DNA from: Trachelipus rathkii
Taxonomy: Eukaryota; Arthropoda; Malacostraca; Isopoda; Trachelipodidae
Reading direction: 5' to 3'
Length of the DNA: 21,044 nt
NCBI GenBank assembly: GCA_015478945.1
Contig: JABUQX010032653.1
Coordinates: 67,501-88,544, forward strand
Positions 9,018-18,881 of this stretch are shown one piece after another. A program made the position numbers and the translations under genes. The stretch's first letter is position 1. Each line of letters starts with the position of its first letter. Under the pieces are notes generated by a model. The model was not told where the DNA came from and did not search any database. It saw only the letters and a list, made by a program, of their open reading frames with translations.

Positions 9018-9188
9018 GGACCACCAGGGCGCGCATGCTCCCTCCTCGCAATAGAAACCAACCCGCACTCCGCAGGTTGCGACTCACCGCGTCCCCGCCC
9101 GCCACGTACCCGCCCGCCGCGTGCCCCGCAGGCGCATATTTTTCGCGTTACCCGCCACGCCGTCGTGCTGCCCGCAGCGCTAATATTC
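9018..9188. repeat. GC-rich CpG-dense block, left copy
   Basis: A sharp GC island of about 170 bases in AT-rich surroundings, with repeated CCCGCCCGCCGCGT and GCAGGCGCA phrases forming an internal sub-repeat of about 45 bases. It starts with GTGGACCACCAGGGCGC, which is conserved with the right copy at 11710-11727. A frame from the ATG at 9035 reads Pro/Ala/Arg-rich, and the same frame is open in the first right copy on the minus strand; see findings. The other copies are at 11537-11741 and 12041-12310. Confidence 0.85.
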
Positions 9189-9570
9189 TGCTGGGAATGA
9201 AAAATTATTATATGTTATACTATAAGTCCTCATTTTTATCTTTCTATACTTAAGCATTTCAAAGTAATCTTCAAATATACTATGATTCATTCATTTTTAT
9301 TCATACTTAAACATTTTTATTATAAAAAACATTTTCGCGAACCTAAAACTGTAACTCATTACAGAACTATTATTTAACAACTTTTATATTTATTAACATT
9401 ATTTTTTACTTAATACTTTTTACGTTAGATTTACTTGATTTTAATTTATAAATTTTTTAAAAAATGTATGTAAAGAAGAAAAAAATCGCTGAGGTCTGAG
9501 TAATATAGATCATTTATATTTACTACCAATGTACGAAATTTTGACTAAAAACATTGAACTATTACAACCT
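9189..9570. repeat. AT-rich module, left copy
   Basis: AT-rich sequence between the GC island and the 167-bp repeats. Shared phrases with the right arm include CTTAAGCATTTCAAAG (mirror near 11968-11984), AACTGTAACTCATTACAGA (mirror near 11373-11393), TTACTTAATACTTTTT and TACTACCA with TGTACGAAA (mirror near 11185-11205). Confidence 0.75.
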
Positions 9571-10095
9571 TAAAGCAGCGTAAAGCAGTGAAACAATATA
9601 GTGTTACGCTAAAACACGCTAGGGGGGGATTAGTATGCTTTTGTTTTACTGCTTTACTTGCGTTTTAACTTTCTGCTTTACTGCTTTAACTCAAAACTTG
9701 CTTTACTGCTTTAATCAACATACATTACAGTACCTTTAAAGCTCATGTAAAGCAGCGTAAAACTGAATAGATGGTGTTACCTAACACCTATGGGTATTTT
9801 AGTTATGTGTGTTTACTGCTTTTACTACGAGTTAACTTCTGCATTTACTTGACTTTGAACTCACTGGCTTTACTGCTTTAAACTCACATACATTACATTA
9901 CTTAAAGCCAGTAAAAATGCAGAATAAAACAATAGAGATGTTTATACCTAACACCTAGGGGGATTAGTATGCTTTGTATATATACTGCTTTACTGCTTTA
10001 ACTTTCGCTTTTACTGCATTAACTTTCTGCTTTACTTACTTTAACTTTCTGCTTTACTGTCTTAATAACTTTCTGCTTTACGGTTTTAACTAAAA
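9571..10095. repeat. ~167-bp tandem repeat, three copies
   Basis: TAGTATGC at 9631 and 9964, with a diverged middle copy near 9799, gives a period of about 167. Each unit holds AAAGCAG...GTAAA(A)CAATA, a short dyad of the type GGTGTTA-CC-TAACACC (perfect at 9773-9788), a G-run CTAGGGGGGATTA, and then repeated CTGCTTTACTGCTTTAACTTT. The AAAGCAGTAAAACA and TGTTTTACTGCTTT sides are themselves complementary, so each unit is an imperfect palindrome. A single reverse-complement unit lies at 11036-11165. Confidence 0.85.
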
Positions 10096-10275
10096 TTATT
10101 TAATAACATTATGTTTTTTATTTGTTTTAATACTTTTTATTTATATTTATTATTATTTTATTATGTTTATTATTATTTTTATTATTGTTTATTAATTTTA
10201 TTATTTATATATTTTTTATTATTTCTATTATTTTTTATTATTTTTATTTTTATATTTTATACTTAGTTGTATACT
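10096..10275. repeat. T-rich TTATT simple sequence
   Basis: Low-complexity TTTATTATTATTTTATTATG-type sequence with almost no G or C. It separates the 167-bp units from the central AC/ACACTTA block. No counterpart is evident in the right arm, so it belongs to the central spacer. Confidence 0.7.
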
Positions 10276-10295
10276 TCATGGGAATCTAAACTTAA

Positions 10296-10459
10296 ATAGA
10301 ACACACATTCACTAATTACACTTATACACACATTCACCTATGACACTTATTCATATGACACTATATACACCACATTCACCTATGACACTATACACCAACA
10401 TTCCAGCAGTGGACACTTACATTAGCCATAGACAACTTACATTTACACTTATACACAAC

Positions 10460-10491
<32 letters not shown>

Positions 10492-10620
10492 ACACACACA
10501 GAATTTACTTAACACTCACAACACAAGATTACATTTACACTCACGCACAGATTTACTACACTCGCAGATTTACTTACACTCACACACCGATTTACTTACA
10601 CACGCAGAGTTATTACCCAT
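10296..10620. repeat. Central ACACTTA minisatellite and (AC)n
   Basis: Tandem ACACATTCACCTATGACACTTAT units are followed by an (AC)n run (about 10451-10501) and then ACTCACACACAGATTTACTT units of 20-22 bases. The same unit families appear in the left arm at 7943-8100 and 8621-8765, in the same orientation. The 94-codon frame here is Thr/His low-complexity and is not a gene. Confidence 0.85.
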
Positions 10621-11029
10621 ATAAACGATATTATTTATAGAAAACATTATATGATTTAACTTAAACACGAAACATTTATATTAAATGTGTCATTCCGCTA
10701 TTGGGGGTGGGTCTCCATTTTCTCATTCAAATATAACTAAAAAGTTTTTCAAAAGTTTTTCTTAAAACTTCTATAAATAAATCAATCTTTATCTTTGAAC
10801 AAAAGAATAACATTAGGAACTTGTTTATCACCTGATGTTATAAATTTATAGATAAGGATGTTTGTTTAAATCTATTTTTGATAAACTTTTGTGGAATTAT
10901 TTTTTACATCCTCATTAAAACTATATATTTACATTAACTTAGAACACTAGTTGAGAAACGTCAGATGAAAGAAGAAGGAAATAAGACTGAACTGGCATAG
11001 CTTGGTGGTAGAGGGGTGTAGGGTTGCTA
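10621..11029. other. Central spacer between arms, unpaired
   Basis: AT-rich sequence with no mirror partner found. It contains TAGCTTGGTGGTAGAG at 10998-11013, which resembles a tRNA A box, but no B box follows. It ends with GGTTGCTAGTGAGG just before the first AAAGCAG motif of the right arm. No gene is seen. Confidence 0.5.
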
Positions 11030-11035
11030 GTGAGG

Positions 11036-11165
11036 TTAAAGCAGTTTAAAGCAGAAGTTAAGCAGTAAAGCAGATAAAACAAAAAGCATTATTAATCCCC
11101 CCTAGGTGTTAGGTTAACACCTATTGTTTTACTTTACTTTACTGGCTTTAAGGGATGTAAATGTT
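11036..11165. repeat. Single 167-type unit with perfect 9-bp dyad
   Basis: The reverse complement of the repeats at 9571-10095. TAGGTGTTA at 11103-11111 and TAACACCTA at 11115-11123 form a perfect 9-bp inverted repeat with a three-base centre. Next to it is the C-run AATCCCCCCTAGG, the complement of the G-run, and AAAGCAG/AGCAGTAAAGCAG motifs lie at 11040-11075. Confidence 0.85.
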
Positions 11166-11536
11166 AATGTTTTTGGAAAATTTTCGTACAATAATGGTAG
11201 TAAAAAAATAAAAATTGAAATTTAAATTATTCTCCGCCATTATTAATAATTTTTATTACTTTTCTTTATTATATATGTAAAAAAATCTACTAAATTAAAA
11301 AGTATTAAGTTAAAAAAGTATTAAGTAAAAAAATAATGTTAATAAATAATAGGTCTGTAAAATAATAGTAGGTCTGTAATGAGTTACAGTTTTAAGTTGT
11401 CGTTAAAAAAGTATAAATTAAACCAAAAAATAGTGAGAGAAATAAGGAGGCTGGTAGTGTACTCAGAATAAGAATCATTCTTTGAAAATGACTTAAATGA
11501 AAAAAATGTAATTATTACGTCATAGAGAATGTTATT
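11166..11536. repeat. AT-rich module, right copy 1
   Basis: Reverse complement of 9189-9570, with the mirror phrases listed there. It contains two near-repeats of AGGTCTGTAA (about 11351 and 11371) and duplicated AAAAAGTATTAAGT, indicating small local tandem duplications absent from the left copy. Confidence 0.7.
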
Positions 11537-11741
11537 CCTCGCGAGGAAATATTGCGCCTGCCGGCGCGCGGTGGCGGGCGGGTACGCGGAAAAAATTGCG
11601 CCTGCGGGGGGCACGCGGCGGGCGGGTACGCGGGCGGGCGGGAGACGCGGTGAGGTCGCACCTGCGGGTGAGGGTTGGTTGTCTTTGCGCGGAGGGCTCA
11701 TGCGGCGCCCTGGTGGTCCACTTATGAACCCGGGGAAAAAT
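11537..11741. repeat. GC-rich CpG-dense block, right copy 1
   Basis: Reverse complement of 9018-9188 with strong identity, including the terminal GCGCCCTGGTGGTCCAC at 11706-11722. Internal sub-repeats of TTGCGCCTGC followed by GGCGGGCGGGTACGCGG occur two to three times. It carries one more sub-repeat than the left copy. Confidence 0.85.
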
Positions 11742-12040
11742 AATAATATAACTTAGTTACTATGATGTGGAAGGTAGAGATGAGCATCAAAAAAAAGATA
11801 GATTATGCATCGAAAGATAGGGATTCGGATCAGATATAGCACTGATATCAAAGAATGGAAGAGTCATGCAAAGATGATGCAGTCGAATAATGGTTTATTA
11901 TAAAAATGTTTAGTATGAAATAAAAAATGAATATGACTCATAATATATATCTTCGAAAAATTCTTTGAAATGCTTAAGTATAGGAAAATAAAAATGAAAA
12001 ATGACTTAATAGAATATATATAATTTTTTCATTCATATTC
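11742..12040. repeat. ATCAAAGAT minisatellite and AT spacer, right copy 1
   Basis: From GTAGAGATGAGCATCAAA onward are irregular ATCAAAGAT/GATGCAGTC units to about 11905, mirroring 8766-8965. After these comes AT-rich sequence (11906-12040) that mirrors 9189-9300, including TTTGAAATGCTTAAG. This marks the start of the second GC-rich copy and so the tandem duplication inside the right arm. Confidence 0.7.
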
Positions 12041-12310
12041 GCGGCAGAACTATTGGCGCCTGCGGGGCGCAGCGGCGACAGCTCTTGTGAGTCGTTAAGA
12101 TACGCGGAAAATTATTGCGTGCCTCTGGGCGCCGGCGGCTGGGCAGGTTACGGCGGCTGGACCGGGTAGTGACGCTGGTGTGTGTTCTGGTAGGCCAGCG
12201 GCGTGCGGTGTGGCTTGGTGTTGGTTTGTTCTTTGCTCTCTCGAGAGGAGCGCAATGCGGGCGCACCTTAAGATAGGGATTTTCAAGACAGCGTGAATGA
12301 ACCCGCCCGG
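12041..12310. repeat. GC-rich CpG-dense block, right copy 2
   Basis: A second, more diverged copy of the GC-rich block in the same orientation as copy 1. GGCGCCTGCGGGGCGCAGCG at 12055-12074 matches the GCAGGCGC sub-repeat, but the CCACCAGGGCGC terminus has decayed. Overlapping Arg/Pro/Thr-rich frames here do not match the frame conserved between the other two copies. Confidence 0.75.
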
Positions 12311-12790
12311 GAGGACATTAAATATTAAACTCTGTTTCTATAATCCCGCCATGCGTGGGGGTAGAGATGAGACCATCAAAGGGGATGGTATTTCATTTCA
12401 AATAGATTGAGGATGCATGCGAAGGTATAGGATGCGATCAAAGATGACGTCATTCAAAGATGAAGACAATCAAAGATAGAACCTACAAGTTAGAGAGCAA
12501 TCAATGCTGAGAACATATTATTGTCTGGATTTTGCATCTTATATGTTTCGACGGACTCAAAGCTTGAGCATCCAAAGCTTGACGGGCATCAAAACCTATC
12601 GACAGCTGTCCCAATTATTATTTTGTTTGGTGATAGTTAAGTTATTCTGTTTGTGTGGTGTAGAGTTGTAAGATAGTATTTATTGGTTTAATGTATAGTG
12701 TCATGGAGAGTTGTAAGTGCTATGAAAGGTCAAATATGTGCCCTCCACTAAGTGTCCCCGATAAGTGTATAAGTGTATAAGTGTTAGAAA
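12311..12790. repeat. ATCAAAG and AAGTGTATAAGTG minisatellites, right arm
   Basis: GGTAGAGATGAGACCATCAAAG near 12360 opens a run of ATCAAAGATGA/GATGACGTCATTCAAAG units to about 12610, the mirror of 8766-8965. This passes into AGTGTATAAGTGTATAAGTG near 12764-12783, the mirror of 8621-8680. The area between is alignable only in patches. Confidence 0.75.
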
Positions 12791-12960
12791 AAGAAAACTA
12801 AACTCATAGTAGGAAGCATATCCTAAGCAACTAATGTAATATTACACCAATATCGAAATCCTCATACACACCCTTAATTAACTAGGGGTAAGATGATACC
12901 CATACTTAGAGGCTAATTACAGTAGGCTCCGGTTGAGGCTTAGAAAAGGCTTGGAATATA
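12791..12960. repeat. Non-tandem module shared by both arms, right copy
   Basis: Reverse complement of 8484-8620. AAAGAAAACTAAACTCATAG, GGAAGCATATCCTAAGCAAC and ACACCAATATCGAAATCCTC match the left copy in order, with small indels. Confidence 0.8.
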
Positions 12961-13215
12961 AAGTGGCACTCTAGTTGGCACTATTGTCGGCACTCACTTG
13001 GCACTATTGCTGGCACTCACTTGGCACTCAAATATAACGGAGCTCACGTTGGCAACTCAAAAATTAGGCAGCTTCATTGGCGAATCACTTGGCACTCACA
13101 CTATGGCACTCACCTAGGCACTCATCTAATACTCATAGACAACTAAATAGAACAATCCTAAAGAGTACTACTATAACGGTGAAGTGGAACATACCAAAGC
13201 CATCAGGTTATGCGT
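12961..13215. repeat. TTGGCACTCAC minisatellite, right arm
   Basis: About ten TTGGCACTCAC/TTGGCACTATTG units at 12961-13133 mirror the 11-12 bp array at 8327-8480. Immediately after, CATCTAATACTCATAGACAA and ACCAAAGCCATCAG mirror the sequence flanking the left array at 8265-8345, fixing the alignment on both sides. Confidence 0.85.
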
Positions 13216-13690
13216 GGGGGTCAATTTAATTTGACCCAATAGGAGATATTAATGGCAAGGTTAAGGACGAAATATCAAGAGTTCAAACAAGGTTAAAGAC
13301 AATCAAAAAGGGAGCTAAGTCCTAAAAGAAAAAGGACAAAAAAATTCAAAATGGGTCAAAATTGACCATGGAAGACCAAAGAGGTTGTCGTGTTGTGTTT
13401 GTTACGTGTTTGTGAATTAAGCTGATAAATGTAAGATGTCATATGAAGGAGCCTATAAATTTTGTATTCTCTAGTGAGATCTAGGAAATGAATGTGGTAT
13501 AAGTGTCATATGTGAAAATGTGTGTTTATTAAGTGTGTTGTTAGATGCTCTTGCTGCTTGCCTGCTGCCTGCCCTCGTGTGTGTTGTGTCGCTGAGTCTC
13601 GTCGCTGCTGTCGTGTGCTGCTTATTTTGTTCTATAGTTTAGTGATCATTCCTTATATCTAATGACAGTTCAAGTTAGGAACGAAATATG
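13216..13690. repeat. TGACCC minisatellite patch and GT/GCTG-rich block
   Basis: GGGTCAATTTAATTTGACCC near 13218-13237 and the following TCAAAAAGGGAGCTAAG and ATTGACCATGGAAGACC phrases mirror 8110-8270. From 13400 to 13690, ATAAGTGTCATATG units mirror 7990-8100, followed by GCTTGCCTGCTGCCTGCC and GTGTGTGTTGTGTCGCTG where the left arm has (CA)n. The end, TCAAGTTAGGAACGAAATAT, mirrors 7888-7905. Confidence 0.75.
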
Positions 13691-14344
13691 TGACGAGGTG
13701 AGGCAACGAGTGGCACAGAAAATTGGACGATGAGGGTGTCAAAAATGAACCCATATTGATTTCCCCAAATGCTACGGCACAGCGTTAATGCCGAACAACT
13801 TTCATTTGTCTAAATCTTTATATTGTTAAAAACAACAATTCAAAAAATAGGGCTATGCTCTCTTAAAGGTAGATCAAAAATTAACAACAAGTGAGGGCAC
13901 AAAAAAATGGAACCACAGGAATGGAAGACCAAAGGGTAAGCCAAATTTACCTATGGACCAAAAAATTGACCCAATGGAAAGACCAAAGAAGTTAGCCAAA
14001 AAATTACCAGTGGCCAAAAATTGAACCCACTTCGGTTCTTTTATGACCAAAAAAATTTACCGTTTGGTGTACTAAAAAAATGACCCATGGGAAACCAAAG
14101 GGTTAGGTCGAAATATCATGGTCAAACAAGGTAACGACATAAAAAAGGGCTAAGCCCATAAAGGTTACCTAAAAATTACCGTTGGGCAAAAATGGCCCAC
14201 GGTCGAAAAAAATTAGTGGCGAATAGAATAATAGGTGGGTTAATACGTTACTAACGGTTTTGCTGACGCAACCGTTTAGACGCGCCCGCACCCCTTTCCT
14301 TTCCGACACAGCGGTGTTACAACACCATCTGAGGGAGGTTGCCA
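13691..14344. repeat. TGACCCA/GGCCCAC minisatellite, right arm
   Basis: Units such as AAAAAAATGACCCATGGGAA and AAAATTACC plus GACCAAAG repeat at 40-50 base spacing, mirroring 7450-7870. The segment at 14245-14310 with AACGGTTTTG, GCAACCGTTT and GCGCCCGCACCCCTTTC mirrors the short non-repetitive part at 7370-7415. Confidence 0.8.
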
Positions 14345-14845
14345 TAAAAATTAGTGTGTTGCTCATAAAATTTGTGGTTCTCAAATTATAATTTGGTGTT
14401 CTCAAATAATTTGGGTCCTCCACAAAAATTTGGAGTTTTCTCAAAAATTAGGAAAGTTCTCACAAAGAGTTTATTATGGTGTTTCTTTCCAACAAAATCC
14501 TACGGATCTCAAAAATTTTTAAGGATTACTCAAAAAAATTAGAAAGAGAGTTCAATCTCAACAAAATATCAATTACCGTGCCAATAAATTTTGCCCCTAT
14601 GGTAATGACCATAGAGGGAGTTGGTCGAAAAAAAGAGTCAGGAGCTCCTCTCAATTAAGGTTAAATGTCTCCAAAAAGGTTCTCAAGTGCGGGTAGAGAC
14701 ACCCATCTCCCACGACATCAAAAAGGATCTTTTACTCTCCCCCTTGTCATAAAATGAATGGTATCAGGTTAAAAGGATCAGCGAATCAGGATAGGTGGTT
14801 TTTTTCATACGACATACAGGTGATATTTTTGTGGCCGAAGCAAAT
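14345..14845. repeat. Outer modules of right arm, decayed
   Basis: TTCTCAAAAATTAG-type units at 14370-14535 mirror the 18-20 bp minisatellite at 7150-7366 with heavy decay. Sequence to 14800 mirrors the TTGACC block only weakly and is longer. GGATAGGTGGTTTTTTTC at 14790-14807 marks the last firm match. Short frames here match nothing. Confidence 0.65.
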
Positions 14846-15600
14846 ATGACCCGTCCTTACTACTGTCTCCTTAGTGTTCGTAATTCCTGTCTGTTAATGG
14901 TGATGTAAAATTATTCTTTGATACTTCATTTACATTCAAAAAACAGTTCAGTTCACGTCAGAATATTTTAACTAATACAAGTATAATATTTCAATAATGC
15001 TTAAATTAAAAGATACGACATGGCATCGAGATCAGAGATTATACTGTGAAGTTTTTAAATATTTCTCTCAATATGTATAGCTCCTTAAGAAATGAGGAGA
15101 AGACACGAAAGAATTATGGTTATTTAGAATTAAGAAGCATATAAATACGTCACACAGCTTTCCTCCAAAAGAAGGAGCTCTGTTAATAGGAGATGCCCAA
15201 TTGATATTTACCTATTGCAATGCTATTAGATTAAAAGAGAAAGGAAGACAACAATAAGGACGGGCAACAAGCAGAACGGATTGTTATAGAATTATGTAAA
15301 CGAGCAAACACCAACTGACCCCCACACCTCCAGCACCACGACACTTATCATAAGAGCTAAGCTTATATGATTGGATCATCCTTAGATATTATGTGTAGTA
15401 AAGGAGGCAGAACCGCTGTTAAAGAAATACCATTGTATTGCAAGGCTGCATTGAATACTACTCTCATAGAAAGACATTTGAAATCGGTATAATTATTTAG
15501 AACTTTATTAGAGCTTATTAAGCTTTGTGGTAGCGGTGCATCTAGGCCTAATATACCTCACTACCTCCCCCTCACTTCACCTCATACTACCCTACTCACC
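14846..15600. other. Right flank, no recognised gene
   Basis: Ordinary AT-rich sequence with no family, RNA gene or clear repeat. It ends in a pyrimidine-rich stretch (about 15554-15600) containing CTACCTCCCC and ACTACCCTACTCACC, the first of the CTACCC islets seen through the AT-rich region beyond. Confidence 0.5.
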
Positions 15601-16900
15601 TAATAAATTCCAACCAATAATAAATATATTATAATAATATGTGAGGGGCATATAATAATGATGAGGGTAGTGATAATAATAAATATAAATATATAAATAT
15701 AATATAAATATATAAATAATATATAACCAAAGGTGTATAAGGCCGATAATATATAAATTTTGTATTTATTATATTTAAAAATATTATATAAGTGAAAATT
15801 ATTCAAAACTAAATGTTTTTTTTAAAATAGTGAAACTTGCTTCATTATATTTTTTTTGTCTATCTCACTATGTATTTCTTGCCTACATGCTTCTCTCGTT
15901 ATAATAGTATTTGAAGTGAGATTACAATCTTTCCTTTACTTAGATAAAAAATGGACGAGTTCAAACGAATGTGCGAAAATTTTTTCACAACGGAGATATT
16001 TCCGTATTATATAATTAATTTTTTTTTTAATAAATTGTTCAATAGTGACAAATATCCATATTTACTTTTTGTATATGAGATATTATTCGTTATGTATATT
16101 TACATATGTTATGCATAATTTAATGTTAAGGGAGGGTTTGATTTTCTTTTGGTTGAGCCCCAATATTGCACCCAATGTCTTAAAATGGACCCCAAAATTA
16201 ACTTAAATTTTTAGCTCTTTTTTTTGATTCAATTTTTTAACAAGACAGCGCCAACACGAAAACTCAGTTCATATATAATCTGACAATGAATCGTCGGATT
16301 TTATTGGTTAGTGGTGTTTGGTTTATTGTGTTGGTTGACTGAGGACATTCTTTTAGGTCCATGTTGGCTTCTAATTTATTTTCTAATGTCTATAAGTCAT
16401 TCCTTTTTGATTTTTAATTTATTTTACACCCCTTTTCTATTTTTGTTTTTTTTTTTTTTTTTTTATTTTTTTTTTTTTCCAGATTTACTCTTATAATCTA
16501 CTAGTAAATGACATTCAACCTAAAAAATATACCAAAGATATTGTGACTATTGAGCTTTTTATATTGCAGGGCAACGGAAAAATATATGATATTTAACTTG
16601 TCGGCATATGGTAAGATTTCAAAACCTACATTTTTGGTGGCGTATTTTATATAATTTGAAAATACTTTGCACAAAAAGAGTTATGAAGAAAAAAAAGAAA
16701 AAAAAAAAAAAAAATTTGAAGATTTCAATCGATACTAGAAAGAAATTAACAAAATTGATCGAGAATGCACATTTTTTATTTTTACAATTATTTTTTATAA
16801 TCTGCGCAATAGTTTAGTAGATTTGTCATATAGAAAAAATTTTTCTCGCAACAACCAACCATGTGTGTTTGTCGGATATTTTATTTTAAAAAATATTTTT
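15601..16900. other. AT-rich flank with homopolymer tracts
   Basis: TAA/TATA-rich sequence at 15610-15800 is followed by mixed AT-rich DNA. A T-tract interrupted once lies at 16446-16478, followed by CCAG, and an A-tract lies at 16688-16714. The open frames across these tracts are Phe- or Lys-rich low-complexity. The T-tract plus CAG looks like a splice acceptor, but no exon follows that I can support. Confidence 0.6.
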
Positions 16901-18847
16901 TTTAGTTATAAAATATAATTTATCTAAACAATAATTATACTTACGCCCCAAAAATTTGATGTTGATCGATAATAGGAAAAAAAAAAATAAAACACAATAT
17001 TATCCTTTTTTTACAATAGGATTTGAGTACTATATTCCACTTGTTTTAAAATAAACTTTTTCCCTAAAATTATATATAATATAAATACTTTTATATATAC
17101 GTATGAGGGTCCAAATCTAAAAACTTTTCTATGTAAATATATATAATAATAATAATATGTATTACTTTAAGAAAAACTAAATAATATTATTATATAATTA
17201 TTTGCACATATAATATATTAATATTATAAAATATAAAATAAAAAAGACAGTACGACAAATAATATATATATACTAAAATATAATATAATAATATAGTATA
17301 TATATGTATATAAACTTATACAGATAAGCTCACCTACATATATGTATATATATAAATATATAAAATAAATATATTATTATAGTTATATAGTATTACGCTA
17401 TATATATATAACATGTATATATTATTATTAGGAATAATAATATTTATATAATATATGTATAAGTATAAATATATTATTATATTATAAACTGTAAATATTA
17501 ATATATATATATTAAATATATATATATATAATAATAATATATAATAATATATATATAATATAAATTTAATATATATAATAAATAATAATAATAATGGTAA
17601 TATATAATATAGATATTATTATTATTATGAAACACTCCGGTTATGATATATATATATATATGTAGTATATAAAACGGGGCTACGTGTGTGAGTGGTGATA
17701 GTAATATAGTAGGGTATATATAATAGAGTATATAGCTATTAGATTATAGTAGTATATAGTGATAATATATAGTAGGATATAGTAATAGTATATAGTAATA
17801 TAAGTATAGTACAGTATATATTATAGTGTAGTAAATACATATATATATAAATATAATATAAATTATTATATATAAATAGTATAGGTAACTTATATGCATA
17901 TATGATATAGATATAAAATATATATTAAAATAATAAATATATAGGTAAATGCATAAATAATTATATGGTTATATCTACCTATAATACTACCCATATAATA
18001 TATAATATATATATATATATAATATTATATTATAATATATAATAATAGTAATTAATTAATATATGGAAATATATATATATATATAATAATATATTATATA
18101 TTATATGAGAATATTATATTATAATATAATAATATATATATAATATATAATAAATAATAATAAAATATATATAAAATATCATATAATAATAATATATAAA
18201 TACAATGATTGGCTCCTAGTATATGATATAGTTATAGTATATATTAATAATTAATTATTTAGGGTTAATATTAAGTATAGTTATTATAAGGTAGGGTAGG
18301 TAGTATTAGGTTATTATACCCATATATATATATATATAAATAATATTATAATTGGATACGTAGTAATATATTAGTGATAATAACTAATTATTAATATTAT
18401 ATATATAATATATAATATATAATGATATAATAATATATACTAATATTATATATATTTATATATATATATTATAATAATTTATATTTGAGTAGTATTATTA
18501 TTATTAATATATTATGATATATAATATATAAATAATAACCCATATATATATAAATAAATATAAGTATTTAATATATATATGTAATATATTAAATACTTAA
18601 TATATATATATATATGATATAATATAATAATTAATAAATATAATAATATATATAATAATGTAGTATATATATATATATTATATATATATATGTAATAATA
18701 TAATATATATATTATAATATAATATATATAATATATATATATATATAATATATATATAATAAATAAATATAATATATATACCTACCCTACTAGGGTATGT
18801 GATGAGTATAAAAATGTAAGTATATATATAATATATAATAAATATAT

Positions 18848-18881
<34 letters not shown>

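Larger units (their letters stand above)
6980..9735 (+). repeat. Left arm of large modular inverted repeat
   Basis: Read left to right, this arm is matched in reverse complement and mirror order by 11030-14845. Clear paired anchors include AAAAAAACCACCTA near 7000 with TAGGTGGTTTTTTT near 14792; CAAAACGGTT/GCAACCGTT near 7388-7412 with AACGGTTTTG/CAACCGTT near 14252-14275; TGAGTATTAGATGAGTGCC near 8326 with GGCACTCATCTAATACTCA near 13115-13133; and the non-tandem module at 8484-8620. Identity by eye varies from near-perfect over 20-40 bases to barely alignable, with many small indels. Arm edges are approximate. Confidence 0.85.
11030..14845 (-). repeat. Right arm of large modular inverted repeat
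   Basis: Read as the reverse complement, this arm repeats the module order of the left arm from outside (14845) to inside (11030). It is about 1 kb longer, mainly because the GC-rich block plus TTTGATG block occurs twice (11537-11905 and 12041-12610) and the outermost modules carry extra sequence. Conversely it has one copy of the 167-bp unit where the left arm has about three. Its outer modules are more decayed than those on the left. The outer edge is fuzzy between 14840 and 14880. Confidence 0.85.

Noticed and set aside
10998..11013. tRNA gene suggested by an A-box-like TAGCTTGGTGGTAGAG
   Set aside because: No B box or pairing acceptor stem follows within tRNA distance.
16446..16590. Splice acceptors after the T-tract (CCAG) and at TTGCAGG near 16567
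   Set aside because: No open, non-repetitive exon follows either site; long T-tracts create acceptor look-alikes.
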